Positions 9,674 to 18,499 are shown, counted from the first letter of the stretch. The stretch: DNA of 64,000 bases from Streptomyces adelaidensis (GCF_016598475.1 NZ_JAEMUX010000001.1:151185-215184), one strand, 5' to 3'. The notes: generated by a model from the letters alone, not told the origin. Translations and numbers: made by a program.

Positions 9674-10468
9674 GTGAACGACGGCGACGGGACCCTCGCG
9701 GCGGAAGGCCAGGAGAGGCGGTTCGGCCCGCTCGGCACGGCCTTGGTGATCATTCCGACCTACAACGAGGCGGAGAACGTCAAGGCGATCGTCGGCCGGG
9801 TACGGAAGGCGGTTCCCGAAGCGCACGTCCTGGTCGCCGACGACAACAGCCCCGACGGCACCGGCAAGCTCGCCGACGAACTGGCCGTCGGCGACGACCA
9901 GGTCCAGGTGCTGCACCGCAAGGGCAAGGAAGGGCTCGGCGCCGCCTACCTCGCGGGCTTCCGCTGGGGCATGGAGAACGGCTACGGCGTACTGATCGAG
10001 ATGGACGCCGACGGTTCCCACCAGCCCGAGGAACTGCCCCGGCTGCTGACCGCCCTCAAGGGCGCCGACCTCGTGCTCGGTTCCCGCTGGGTGCCGGGCG
10101 GTCGCGTGGTGAACTGGCCCAAGTCCCGTGAGCTCATCTCCCGGGGCGGCAGCCTCTACTCCCGCGTCCTGCTCGACGTCCCGGTCCGCGACGTCACCGG
10201 TGGCTACCGCGCCTTCCGCCGCGAGACCCTCGAAGGCCTCGGCCTCGACGAGGTCGCCTCCCAGGGCTACTGCTTCCAGGTCGACCTCGCCCGCCGCTCG
10301 ATCAAGGCGGGCTACCACGTCGTCGAGGTGCCCATCACCTTCGTCGAGCGCGAGCTGGGCGACTCCAAGATGAGCCGCGACATCCTCGTCGAGGCGCTGT
10401 GGCGGGTCACGGCGTGGGGCGTGGGGGAGCGGGTCGGCAAGGTGCTGGGGCGCGACAAGCAGGGCTGA
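9674..10468 (+). CDS. ppm: polyprenol monophosphomannose synthase (GT2)
   Basis: A 264-residue family 2 glycosyltransferase that moves mannose from GDP-mannose to polyprenyl phosphate on the inner face of the membrane. The product feeds protein O-mannosylation and envelope mannosides. It shows LVIIPTYNEAENV, the nucleotide-binding VADDNSPDGTG, the metal-binding EMDADGSHQPEELP and a C-terminal RELGDSKMSRDIL, all typical of dolichol/polyprenol-phosphate mannose synthases. There is no C-terminal acyltransferase domain, so this is the stand-alone actinomycete form (SCO1423-like from memory). The GTG at 9674 has AAGGGG just upstream. Confidence 0.9.
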   Translation: MNDGDGTLAAEGQERRFGPLGTALVIIPTYNEAENVKAIVGRVRKAVPEAHVLVADDNSPDGTGKLADELAVGDDQVQVLHRKGKEGLGAAYLAGFRWGMENGYGVLIEMDADGSHQPEELPRLLTALKGADLVLGSRWVPGGRVVNWPKSRELISRGGSLYSRVLLDVPVRDVTGGYRAFRRETLEGLGLDEVASQGYCFQVDLARRSIKAGYHVVEVPITFVERELGDSKMSRDILVEALWRVTAWGVGERVGKVLGRDKQG

Positions 10469-10531
10469 GCAACCTGGTGGCCTGATCATCCCCTTATCCC
10501 GTGCTGAGCCGGGTCCAGGCACACTGGGAGC

Positions 10532-11122
10532 ATGACGACTGGCGCTCCGACCCCGACGTATCCCGCCCGGCCCCGGCGCTCCCGGCTGCGCACGTTTCTG
10601 CCGCTGGGTGTCGCCGCGTGGCTGGTGCTGGAGATCTGGCTGCTCACAGTGGTCGCGAGCGCGGCCGGCGGCTTCACGGTCTTCCTGCTCCTCCTCGCCG
10701 GCTTCCTCCTCGGCTCCGCGGTGGTCAAGCGGGCCGGGCGCCGAGCTTTCCGGGCACTGACGGAAACGCTGCAGGCTCAGCAGAGCGGGGTGGCTGCCGC
10801 CGGTGGCGCAGGCAAGAGCGAGGGCAACGGCTTCCTGATGCTGGGCGGGCTGCTGCTGATGCTGCCGGGACTTGTCTCGGATGTGGTGGGGCTGGTGCTG
10901 TTGATTCCGCCGGTTCAGAAGGGGCTCGGGCGCTATACCGAGCGGACCTTCGAGCGGAAGATCCGTGGGGCCGACGCCGGGGCGTTCGGGGACGCGTTTC
11001 AGCAGGCGCGTATTCACCGGCCTGACGGCAAGGTCGTTCCGGGCGAGGTGATCCGGGACGATGCGGGTTCAGGGGCCGGGTCCGGTGCCGGTTCCGGTGA
11101 GGACCCGCCGCGGCTCGGGTGA
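10532..11122 (+). CDS. FxsA family membrane protein
   Basis: A 196-residue inner-membrane protein. Two adjacent transmembrane helices (about residues 24-66), a short cytoplasmic loop, and a third segment (about 108-130, LMLGGLLLMLPGLVSDVVGLVLLIPPV) match FxsA, including the GGxLLMLPGLVSD signature. E. coli FxsA relieves exclusion of phage T7 by F plasmid, but the actinomycete role is unknown. The C-terminus is a short Gly-Ser-Ala repeat. GGGAG lies just before the ATG. It converges on rbpA through a strong terminator. Confidence 0.88.
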   Translation: MTTGAPTPTYPARPRRSRLRTFLPLGVAAWLVLEIWLLTVVASAAGGFTVFLLLLAGFLLGSAVVKRAGRRAFRALTETLQAQQSGVAAAGGAGKSEGNGFLMLGGLLLMLPGLVSDVVGLVLLIPPVQKGLGRYTERTFERKIRGADAGAFGDAFQQARIHRPDGKVVPGEVIRDDAGSGAGSGAGSGEDPPRLG

Positions 11123-11266
11123 TGCGGGTCGTGGGGAGGGTGCGGGCCGGTGGGGGCTGATCGCGCATCTCCCGCGCCCTTTGAAAGCCGGGGGCGCGAG
11201 GAGATGCGCGGCCGGCCACGCTCGACCCGCATCCGTCCCACACGGCTCAGGCACGCGAAAGACCGC

Positions 11267-11294
11267 GGGCGCCGTACAGGAACGTACGGCGCCC
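11267..11294. terminator. bidirectional terminator between fxsA-like gene and rbpA
   Basis: GGGCGCCGTAC (11267-11277) pairs perfectly with GTACGGCGCCC (11284-11294) over a 6-base loop, and pairing continues beyond with one mismatch. It lies between convergent genes. Confidence 0.8.
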
Positions 11295-11340
11295 ACGGTC
11301 ATCAGTTGAGCTGGTGGTGTTCCGCCCACCCCCGGAGGGG

Positions 11341-11715
11341 CTACGCGGACTTGCGGCTGTCTCGCGGATGTACCGCGATGTTCATCGCGCCGGAGCGGAG
11401 AACCGCAAGGCGCTCTTCGAGGACCTCTTCGAGTTCCTCACGGGTGCGCCGCTCCATCAGCATGTCCCAATGTGTACGCGCGGGCTTGGCCTTCTTTTCC
11501 TCAGGGCCGTCGCCGTCCACGAGGAGTGCTTGGGCCCCGCAGACCTTGCACTCCCACTCCGGCGGAATCTCCGCCTCGACCGAGAAGGGCATCTCGAAGC
11601 GATGCCCCTTCTCGCATGCGTACTCCACGGCCTGGCGCGGAGCCAAGTCGATGCCGCGGTCCGTCTCGTAGCTGGTCACCACGAGGCGCGTGCCGCGAAG
11701 AGCTCGCTCACTCAT
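11341..11715 (-). CDS. rbpA: RNA polymerase-binding protein RbpA
   Basis: A 124-residue actinobacterial transcription factor that binds RNA polymerase and group 1/2 sigma factors (HrdB in Streptomyces) and stabilises open complexes. The sequence starts MSERALRGTRLVVTSYETD, the N-terminal tail. The core domain holds YACEKGHRFEMPF and WECKVCG (Cys residues), and the C-terminal sigma-interacting helix reads RTHWDMLMERRTREELEEVL. Length and sequence match the family throughout. Expression is probably boosted under disulfide stress through the SigR-type promoter at 11777-11802. Confidence 0.97.
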   Translation of the reverse strand: MSERALRGTRLVVTSYETDRGIDLAPRQAVEYACEKGHRFEMPFSVEAEIPPEWECKVCGAQALLVDGDGPEEKKAKPARTHWDMLMERRTREELEEVLEERLAVLRSGAMNIAVHPRDSRKSA

Positions 11716-11776
11716 GAATCGTGCCTCCCGGGCTTGTCGCCCACAGGACAGGTGTCGCTGTCGTCGTCATCCGGTC

Positions 11777-11802
11777 AACGTCCGGTCGGCGGTAAAGATT
11801 CC
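11777..11802 (-). promoter_or_regulatory. SigR-type promoter of rbpA
   Basis: On the minus strand GGAAT (11802-11798) is followed by 18 bases and GTT (11779-11777). This matches the SigR consensus GGAAT-N18/19-GTT. It lies 62 bases from the rbpA start. Published work in S. coelicolor places rbpA in the SigR regulon. Confidence 0.85.
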
Positions 11803-11982
11803 CGTTGCGTGTCCCGTTCCGGGGTCATGCGTCGCCGTCGTAGCCGCCCTTGTTTTACCCACCCGCGCCCGGTTTGTCACATCTAATATCAGATGTCACC
11901 CAGCGTTTCGGCATCTTTGACGCGCAGTAACGGTACGCCTGGCAGGCCAAACGCGTACACTACAGCCCTTTCGCTCCGGACG

Positions 11983-13341
11983 CTAAATCCTGTCCGGTAC
12001 GGGATTGCCCGCGTCGCTGATCGCCCGGCGCACCGGAACCCTTGCGAGCAGGGCGAACCCCAGGATGAAGAAGGCGACCAGAGAGATGATCGCGTCCCGG
12101 TAACTTCCGGTCAGCTGGTACGTCAGTCCGAACAGCAGGGGGCCCAGCCAGCTCATTCCGCGGTCGCTCAGCTCGTACGCGGCGAAGTACTCGGCCTCCT
12201 TGCCGGGCGGTACGAGGTGGGAGAAGAGGGAGCGGGAGAGGGCCTGGCTGCCGCCGAGGACCAGGCCGATCCCGGAGGCCAGGACGAAGAACCAGAGCGG
12301 GGCGCCCGCCGGGAGGAAGTAGCCGGCGGCGAGGATCACGGTCCAGGCGACCAGGGAGCCGAGGATCGTCCGCTTGGCGCCGTAGCGGCGGGACAGCCGG
12401 CCCATGCCGAGGGCGCCGCCCACCGCCAGGATCTGCACCAGCAGTACCGCCACGATCAGCGTCGACTGCTCCAGGTCGAGTTCTTCGGAGCCGTACACGG
12501 AGGCCTGGGAGATCACGGTCTGGATGCCGTCGTTGTAGACGAGGTAGGCGAGGAGGAAGCCGAGGGTGAGCGGGTGGCGGCGCATGTCGCGGACGGTCGC
12601 CGCGAGCTGGCGCAGGCCGGGGGAGGTCGTCGCCTCCTTGGTCTCTCCCACGGGGGCCCGGCGGTCGCGGAGCCGGCGCAGCGGGATGAGGGTGAAGGCG
12701 CCCCACCACAGGCCGGCCGAGGCCAGGCAGATACGGACGGCCATGCCTTCGGACATGCCGAAGGAGTCGTGGGCGGTGAAGAGGATCAGGTTGGCGACGA
12801 GGACCAGGGAGCCCGCCGCGTAACCGAAGGCCCAGCCCCGGGAGGAGACCGCGTCACGTTCCTCGGGGGGTGCGATCTGGGGCAGGTAGGAGTTGTAGAG
12901 CATCATCGCCACGGACTGCGCCGCGTTGGCGACGATCAGGAGCAGGCCGCCGAGCAGATAGCGGTCGCCGTCCAGGAAGAACATGCCGGCGGTCGCGCCG
13001 GCCCCCACATAGGCGGCCGCGGCGAGGAGGGGCTTCTTGCGGCCCGTACGGTCGGCGGCCGCGCCCACCAGGGGCATGATCACGACGGCGAGGATCACCG
13101 ACAGGGACACCGAGTACGCGAAGAACGAGCCGGCGCGGACCGGGATCCCGAGGGGATGTACGTAACCGTCCGGGTCGGCGGCGGACTTGGCGACCTCGGT
13201 CAGATAAGGGCCGAGGAACACGGTCAGAACGCTGGTCGAGTAGACGGAACACGCCCAGTCGTAGAAGTACCAGCCGCGCTGTTCGCGGCGCCTGTCCGCG
13301 GCCTCGTCGGCCGCGTCCGTCCGCACGGTGTCGGTGCCCAC
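11983..13341 (-). CDS. MFS transporter, UMF1/Atg22-like family
   Basis: A 452-residue inner-membrane carrier with about 12 transmembrane segments. The opening RGWYFYDWACSVYSTSVLTVFLGPYLTEVA block and the LVGAAADRTGRKKPLL loop are typical of the UMF1 (COG2270) branch of the major facilitator superfamily. Later marks are GLVLGGSQALSRSLFSHLVPPGKEAEYF and SDRGMSWLGPLLFG. Substrate is unknown. The GTG start at 13341 follows GAGGGG. It is downstream of the phosphodiesterase gene in the same direction with only about 40 bases between, so all three leftward genes from 14880 may form one unit. Confidence 0.85.
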   Translation of the reverse strand: MGTDTVRTDAADEAADRRREQRGWYFYDWACSVYSTSVLTVFLGPYLTEVAKSAADPDGYVHPLGIPVRAGSFFAYSVSLSVILAVVIMPLVGAAADRTGRKKPLLAAAAYVGAGATAGMFFLDGDRYLLGGLLLIVANAAQSVAMMLYNSYLPQIAPPEERDAVSSRGWAFGYAAGSLVLVANLILFTAHDSFGMSEGMAVRICLASAGLWWGAFTLIPLRRLRDRRAPVGETKEATTSPGLRQLAATVRDMRRHPLTLGFLLAYLVYNDGIQTVISQASVYGSEELDLEQSTLIVAVLLVQILAVGGALGMGRLSRRYGAKRTILGSLVAWTVILAAGYFLPAGAPLWFFVLASGIGLVLGGSQALSRSLFSHLVPPGKEAEYFAAYELSDRGMSWLGPLLFGLTYQLTGSYRDAIISLVAFFILGFALLARVPVRRAISDAGNPVPDRI

Positions 13342-13382
13342 CCGTGCCCCTCGCTTCCCCGTGAAACGGGCCGCACGAGGCG

Positions 13383-14149
13383 TCAGACCCAGGTCCCCCG
13401 GTCCTCAAGCACCTTGCGCAGCGTGTCGATGTGATCGGTCATGATGCCATCGACGCCCAGGTCCAGGAGCCGGTGCATACGTTGCGGTTCGTTCACGGTC
13501 CACACATGGACATGGAGCCCGTGCGCGTGGGCGGCGCGCACGAACTGATGGTCTGCCACCGGCACTCCGGACTGCGACTCCGGCACCTGCGCGGCGATCG
13601 CCGAACGACGCAGCCTCGCCGGGACGCCCACGACCGCAGCCGCAGCCCCAGGACGCCGCTCGTGCCGTACGAGGTGGCCAGGCGGGGGCCGGCGAGGCGC
13701 TGGGCACGGGCGACCCGGGGCTCGGAGAAGGAGCCGACACAGACGCGGTCCCAGGAGTCGGTGCGGGCGATCAGATTGAGGAGGGGGTGGAGTGCGGGCT
13801 CCGCCTTGATGTCGATGTTCCAGCGGACCTCGGGGAAGGTTTCGAGGAGTTCCTCGAAGAGGGGGACCGGTTCGACACCCGCCACGCGCGCGTGCCGTAC
13901 GTCCTTCCACGGCAGGTCCGCTATCCGGCCCGCCCCGTCGGTCATCCGGTCCAGGGTCGCGTCGTGGAAGGCGACGAGCTTGCCGTCGAGCGTGGCGTGC
14001 ACATCGGTCTCGATGTAGCGGTACCCCGACTCCACGGCCCGCCGGAACTGGGCCATGGTGTTCTCCATGCCGTCCGCCGCGCCGCCCCGGTGGGCGAAGG
14101 CGATCGGGCCCGGATGGTCGAGGTACGGGTGGCGTATGGGCGCGGTCAC
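13383..14149 (-). pseudogene. glycerophosphodiester phosphodiesterase, one frameshift
   Basis: The gene encodes a GDPD that would release glycerol-3-phosphate from glycerophosphodiesters. The first frame from GTG 14149 carries AFAHRGGAADGMENT, ETDVHATLDG and FHDATLDR, the metal and catalytic residues. After GTSGVLGLRLRS the reading frame breaks at about 13629-13633. The family C-terminus (VHVWTVNEPQRMHRLLDLGVDGIMTDH) continues in another frame to the stop at 13383. A single missing base explains everything, and the rest is intact. Sequencing error or recent mutation are both possible. Its GTG overlaps the stop of the upstream membrane gene (GTGA), so the two are translationally coupled. Confidence 0.8.
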
Positions 14150-14880
14150 CCGGGCAGTATGACGCGCTCCGGTGGACCGGTGGCAACGACCGTGCTGCCG
14201 TCGGATGCCGTGGGGGCGGCGAACCTTCGCAGGAAGAACTGGGCGAGCGGGCCGATGGAAACGGCGTAGAGCAGGGTGCCCACGCCGACCGTGCCGCCGA
14301 GGGCGAAGCCGGTCGCCAGCACCGCCACCTCCACGGCCGTCCGCATCAGCCGGACCGAGCGGCCGGTACGCCGGTGCAGTCCCGTCATCAGGCCGTCGCG
14401 CGGGCCGGGACCGAACCGGGCCGCGATGTAGAGGCCCGTCGCCGCGCCGTTGAGCACGATCCCCGCGACGAGCAGCGGAATCCGTACGGCCAGGGTGTGC
14501 GCCTGCGGCACCACCGCCAGGGTGGCGTCCATCGCGATGCCGACCACGAAGACGTTGGAGACCGTGCCGAGACCCGGGCGCTGGCGGAGCGGGATCCACA
14601 GGAGCAGCACGAGGGCGCCCACGACGATCGACACCATGCCGATGGTCAGCCCGGTCAGCTCCGCCAGCCCCTGGTGCAGCACGTTCCAGGGCTCCAGACC
14701 GAGGCCCGCCTGCACGAGGAGCGCGCAGCTGGCGCCGTAGAGCGCGAGGCCGGTGTAGAGCTGGATCAGGCGGCGGCTCAGATGGCGCTGTGGCTGGTGC
14801 TGCTGTGACTCATGAGACTTCCGAGTCTTGTGCGGCTCCTGTGGCTTGTGTGCCTCATGCGGCTCGCGCTCTGTGCGCAC
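14146..14880 (-). CDS. YczE/YitT-like integral membrane protein
   Basis: A 244-residue membrane protein with a highly charged His/Lys/Glu-rich N-terminal tail of about 40 residues, then five or six transmembrane helices. GLGLEPWNVLHQGLAELTGLTIG and RFGPGPRDGLMTGLHRRTGRSVRLMRT are signature stretches of the YczE family. These genes are often paired with a divergent MocR regulator, as here, and may import a vitamin B6-related or amino acid-related compound, which is not proven. The GTG at 14880 is chosen because upstream frame lacks family similarity. It couples to the phosphodiesterase gene by a 4-base overlap. Confidence 0.8.
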   Translation of the reverse strand: MRTEREPHEAHKPQEPHKTRKSHESQQHQPQRHLSRRLIQLYTGLALYGASCALLVQAGLGLEPWNVLHQGLAELTGLTIGMVSIVVGALVLLLWIPLRQRPGLGTVSNVFVVGIAMDATLAVVPQAHTLAVRIPLLVAGIVLNGAATGLYIAARFGPGPRDGLMTGLHRRTGRSVRLMRTAVEVAVLATGFALGGTVGVGTLLYAVSIGPLAQFFLRRFAAPTASDGSTVVATGPPERVILPG

Positions 14881-14977
14881 GGGGTCCCCCGGTGGTGTTG
14901 GTGGCCTGACGCATGACACTCTGTGGCTTGGGAAGTGAAGCCATCCATGGCCAATTCGGAGAAGGTGGACTGGAATC
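14881..14977. promoter_or_regulatory. divergent promoter region of the YczE and MocR genes
   Basis: Ninety-seven bases separate two divergent starts. The segment carries repeated TGTGGC, CATGGC and GGTGGACTGGA-type words, as expected for a MocR regulator that binds spaced direct repeats, but I cannot define a single site with certainty. Confidence 0.4.
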
Positions 14978-16477
14978 ATGGCGCAGTGGACTTCGGCGGT
15001 CGGCGCGGCGCAGCTCGCGCGGCTGCTCACCTCGCAGCAGGAGCGCCCCGCCGGGCCCGGCACCCGCCGCCCGCCCGCCTACCGCGCGCTCGCCGACGGG
15101 ATCCGGTTGCTGGTCCTGGAGGGCCGTGTGCCCGTGGCCGCCCGGCTGCCCGCCGAGCGCGAATTGGCGCTGTCCCTGTCCGTCAGCCGTACGACCGTCG
15201 CGGCGGCGTACGAGGCGCTGCGCACGGAGGGCTTCCTTGAGTCCCGGCGGGGTGCGGGCAGCTGGACCGCCGTACCGGCCGGGAAGCCGCTGCCCGCGCG
15301 CGGACTGGAACCGCTGCCGCCCGAGGCGCTCGGCTCGATGATCGACCTGGGCTGCGCGGCCCTGCCGGCGCCCGAGCCCTGGCTCACCCGGGCCGTGCAG
15401 GGCGCGCTCGAGGAGCTGCCGCCGTACGCCCACACGCACGGCGACTATCCGGCCGGGCTGCCCGCGCTCCGCGCCATGCTCGCCGACCGCTACACCGCGC
15501 GCGGCATCCCGACCATGCCCGAGCAGATCATGGTGACGACGGGGGCGATGGGGGCCATGGACGCCATCTGTCACCTCTTCGCGGGGCGCGGCGAGCGGAT
15601 CGCGGTGGAGTCGCCGTCGTACGCCAACATCCTTCAGCTGATGCGGGAGGCGGGGGCCCGGCTGGTGCCGGTCGCCATGGCCGACGGGCTCGCCGGGTGG
15701 GACATGGACCGCTGGCGGCAGGTCCTGCGGGACGCGGCTCCGCGGCTCGCGTACGTCGTCGCCGACTTCCACAATCCGACCGGCGCGCTCGCCGGCGACG
15801 ACCAGCGGCGGGGGCTCGTCGACGCGGCTCGGGCCGCCGGGACGGTGCTTGTCGCCGACGAGACCATGAGCGAGCTGCACCTCGACGCCGATGTGGAGAT
15901 GCCCCGGCCCGTCTGCGCGTTCGATCCGGCCGGGTCCACGGTGATCACGGTCGGTTCGGCGAGCAAGGCGTTCTGGGCGGGCATGCGGATCGGGTGGGTG
16001 CGGGCCGCGCCCGAGGTGATCCGGAGCCTCGTCGCGGCGCGGGCGTACGCCGATCTGGGGACGCCGGTGCTGGAGCAGCTGGCCGTGAACTGGCTGATGA
16101 GTACGGGGGGTTGGGAGCACGCCGTCGATATCCGGCGCGACCAGGCCCGCGAGAACCGCGACGCGCTCGTCGCCGCGGTGCGCCGCGAGCTGCCCGACTG
16201 GGAGTTCTCGGCGCCCCGGGGTGGGCTGACCCTGTGGGTCAGGACCGGGGGGCTGTCGGGGTCGCGGCTCGCGGAGGTGGGAGAGCGGGTGGGGGTCCGG
16301 GTGCCCTCGGGCCCGCGGTTCGGTGTCGACGGCGCTTTCGAGGGGTATGTGCGGCTGCCGTTCACCGTGGGCGGAGCGGTCGCCGACGAGGCGGCCGCCC
16401 GGTTGGCCGCGGCGGCTCGACTCGTGCGCAGCGGGGCGTCGGGCGGGAGCGAGGGGCCGCGGACGTTCGTGGCGTGA
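14978..16477 (+). CDS. MocR-type regulator (GntR HTH fused to aminotransferase fold)
   Basis: A 499-residue protein of typical MocR length. Residues about 30-105 form a GntR winged helix (PAYRALADGIRLLVLEGRVPVAARLPAERELA then SLSVSRTTVAAAYEALRTEG). The rest is a fold-type I PLP domain with HGDYPAGLPALR, DFHNPTGAL, VADETMSEL and the PLP-lysine motif TVGSASKAFWAGMRIGW. Such proteins use PLP or an external aldimine as the signal. It probably controls itself and the divergent YczE-type gene. The ATG at 14978 follows GGAGAAGG at a longer than usual distance. Confidence 0.93.
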   Translation: MAQWTSAVGAAQLARLLTSQQERPAGPGTRRPPAYRALADGIRLLVLEGRVPVAARLPAERELALSLSVSRTTVAAAYEALRTEGFLESRRGAGSWTAVPAGKPLPARGLEPLPPEALGSMIDLGCAALPAPEPWLTRAVQGALEELPPYAHTHGDYPAGLPALRAMLADRYTARGIPTMPEQIMVTTGAMGAMDAICHLFAGRGERIAVESPSYANILQLMREAGARLVPVAMADGLAGWDMDRWRQVLRDAAPRLAYVVADFHNPTGALAGDDQRRGLVDAARAAGTVLVADETMSELHLDADVEMPRPVCAFDPAGSTVITVGSASKAFWAGMRIGWVRAAPEVIRSLVAARAYADLGTPVLEQLAVNWLMSTGGWEHAVDIRRDQARENRDALVAAVRRELPDWEFSAPRGGLTLWVRTGGLSGSRLAEVGERVGVRVPSGPRFGVDGAFEGYVRLPFTVGGAVADEAAARLAAAARLVRSGASGGSEGPRTFVA

Positions 16478-16626
16478 GGGCTCGGTGGGGCTTGCCGGGC
16501 GCCCGGCGGCTCGGCTGAGTGCGGGGCCTCGGCGGGGAGCGGCCGGAGTCGCGGGCGGTGGCGAGATGTCCGGTGCCCCTTGCCGGCGCGCTCTCACTGA
16601 CGAGTCCGGCCGGGGCGCGGCCCGGT

Positions 16627-18183
16627 CTAGCTTTCGGCCACCGCCGCCTTCGTCGTGATCGCGTCCGCCGGGGTCGTGCGGGGTGGGAGGAGGGCCAGGA
16701 CCGCCTGGCGGTGGGGGTCGTTCGGGGTGTCGTCGTCGTAGGGGTCCGGGGTGGCGGGGACCTGGAGGCGGAGGACGGCGGCGGGGCCGAGGCGGGCGTA
16801 GCCGCGGCCCGGCGGGGCGTCCGGGGTGGGGATGGTGGGGGGTGGGGCGCCCAGGACCGATTCCGCTTGCCGGGGGGAGGCGGGGCCCAGGACCACGCGG
16901 GCGCGGGTGTGCTGGCGTACGGCGTCGGTGAGGGTGTCGAGGTGGTCGAACTGTTCGGTGACCACCACGGTGACATTGGCCGCGCGGCCGTGGCGGAGGG
17001 GGACCTGGAGGAGGGACTGCGGGTCGCGCAGGCCGTCGGTCGTGGCGAGGTGGGTCAGCACGCTCGGGCGGTCGAGGAGGAGCCAGAGGGGGCGGGTGAT
17101 GTCGTCCGGCGGGGGATGGCCGGCCTGGCGGGCGCGGTTCGTGGCGATCAGCCGGCGTTCCGTCTCCTGGGACGCCCACTCGAGACTCGCGAGGGCCCCG
17201 GAGAGGCCGCACTCCACGGCCAGGACGCCGTCGCGGCCGCTCAGGCAGGCGTACTCCCCGCTGCCACCGCCCTCGATGATGACGACGTCGCCGTGCTGGA
17301 GGGCCTGGAGGGCGATCGAGCGCAGGAGGGTGGTCGTGCCGCTGCCGGGTTCGCCCACGGCCAGCAGATGGGGTTCGGTGGAACGGACGCCGGTGCGCCA
17401 GACGACCGGCGGGACATCGCGTCGCTCCTCTCCGGAGGCGAGGGGGAGCGTGCGCTGGACGTGGGTGGCGTCGGTGAAGCCGAGGACCGTCTCGCCCGGC
17501 GCCGTCACGAACCGCTGGGCGGCGATGTCGGTGGCGAGCGGGGACAGGACGGTGACGGTGAGTTCGTTGCCCTCCTCGTCCCAGCCGAAGCGGTACTCGC
17601 GTCCGCGGCCGGCCTTGGTGTGCAGCAACTGCTCGATGCGCGCGCGGGCGTCGGGCTCGCCGTCCGTGAAGTACGCCGGGTAGCGGACCAGCAGATGGCA
17701 GACCCGGCCGGTGGCGTCGAACGCGTAGGTGGGGAAGGCCTTGTCCCAGGCGCCGCCGTGGGAATAGAGCGGCTCCGGGTCCTCGGCGGCCGAGAAGTAG
17801 GGGACCAGGGCTTCGTACAGGGACCGCAGACGCAGGCTCTGGGACTCGTCGGGGCGGGCGGACTCCCGGGCGCCGCCGTCGCGGCCCGCCCAGGCTGCCG
17901 CCGCCATCACCACGATGACGGCGAGCAGCGGGCCGTACGGCACCAGGGTCACGACCAGGACGACCGAGGCCGCCAGAAAGAGCAGCGAACCGCGCCGGTC
18001 CTTCGGGGTCTCGGCCCATCTGCGCCGCCCGGCGGCGACCAGCCGGCGCAGTCCACGCGTGATCGTGATCAACGGGTGGAGGACGTCGGTGGCGCCGTCG
18101 GCCGCCGTGCGGGCCAGCTCCCGGCTCCTGGCGAGTTGCGCGCTGCCGCTGCTCAGAATGCGAGGGAGGGGGACCCGGGCCAC
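16627..18183 (-). CDS. FtsK/SpoIIIE-like membrane-anchored ATP-binding protein with altered P-loop
   Basis: A 518-residue protein. About 60 residues precede one or two transmembrane helices (residues about 68-100, SLLFLAASVVLVVTLV and LLAVIVVMAAAAWAG), and a large cytoplasmic domain follows. The P-loop is at 277-284, GEPGSGTT, with Thr where Walker A needs Lys, then LLRSIALQAL. A Walker B-like strand (RPLWLLLDRPSVL) and ATP-sensor-like TVVVTEQFDH follow, giving an FtsK/EssC-type ATPase layout. Loss of the Lys suggests weak or no hydrolysis. GTG 18183 follows AGGAG. It is downstream of a 64-residue membrane protein, spaced 37 bases, likely one operon. Confidence 0.75.
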   Translation of the reverse strand: MARVPLPRILSSGSAQLARSRELARTAADGATDVLHPLITITRGLRRLVAAGRRRWAETPKDRRGSLLFLAASVVLVVTLVPYGPLLAVIVVMAAAAWAGRDGGARESARPDESQSLRLRSLYEALVPYFSAAEDPEPLYSHGGAWDKAFPTYAFDATGRVCHLLVRYPAYFTDGEPDARARIEQLLHTKAGRGREYRFGWDEEGNELTVTVLSPLATDIAAQRFVTAPGETVLGFTDATHVQRTLPLASGEERRDVPPVVWRTGVRSTEPHLLAVGEPGSGTTTLLRSIALQALQHGDVVIIEGGGSGEYACLSGRDGVLAVECGLSGALASLEWASQETERRLIATNRARQAGHPPPDDITRPLWLLLDRPSVLTHLATTDGLRDPQSLLQVPLRHGRAANVTVVVTEQFDHLDTLTDAVRQHTRARVVLGPASPRQAESVLGAPPPTIPTPDAPPGRGYARLGPAAVLRLQVPATPDPYDDDTPNDPHRQAVLALLPPRTTPADAITTKAAVAES

Positions 18184-18220
18184 GGCTGTCTCCTGGGGGT
18201 GCGTGCGGATGGGGACGGGG

Positions 18221-18415
18221 TCAGAACTTGATCCCCCCGAGGAGGCTCGCGAGGCTCTCGCCGCCGGCTGTGATGCTCGGGGCGATGCCCGTGCTCGCGA
18301 GGTAGAAGCCGAACAGTGTGACGACGATGGCGTGCGAGGCCTTGAGGCCGTCCTTGCGGAAGAAGAGGAAGACGATGACGCCGAGCAGGACGACGCCTGA
18401 GATGTTCAGGATCAT
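18221..18415 (-). CDS. 64-residue two-helix membrane protein
   Basis: A very hydrophobic short protein: MILNISGVVLLGVIVFLFF, a basic RKDGLKASH turn, then AIVVTLFGFYLASTGIAP and a Gly/Ser-rich amphipathic end. It has two transmembrane helices and a strong AGGAGAG ribosome site. It is the first gene of a two-gene unit with the FtsK-like ATPase, so a role as its membrane partner is reasonable. No named family is recognised. Confidence 0.8.
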   Translation of the reverse strand: MILNISGVVLLGVIVFLFFRKDGLKASHAIVVTLFGFYLASTGIAPSITAGGESLASLLGGIKF

Positions 18416-18499
18416 TTGGGCTCTCCTGGTAGATGGGGACAGTCACCATGAGTTCTTCCAAGGTCACAGCATGTATCCATACGATAAAAGGTGCAAAAG

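Noticed and set aside
10128..10373. Ser/Ala/Pro-rich 81-codon frame inside the mannosyltransferase gene
   Set aside because: Out-of-frame shadow. The GT2 motifs are in the main frame.
11893..13434. 513-codon plus-strand frame opposite the MFS gene
   Set aside because: Charged, repetitive product. The opposite strand encodes a clear 12-helix transporter.
14855..18019. 1054-codon minus-strand open frame across the MocR gene and the FtsK-like gene
   Set aside because: Pro/Arg-rich nonsense composition, opposite or out of frame with recognisable genes. It stays open only because of GC content.
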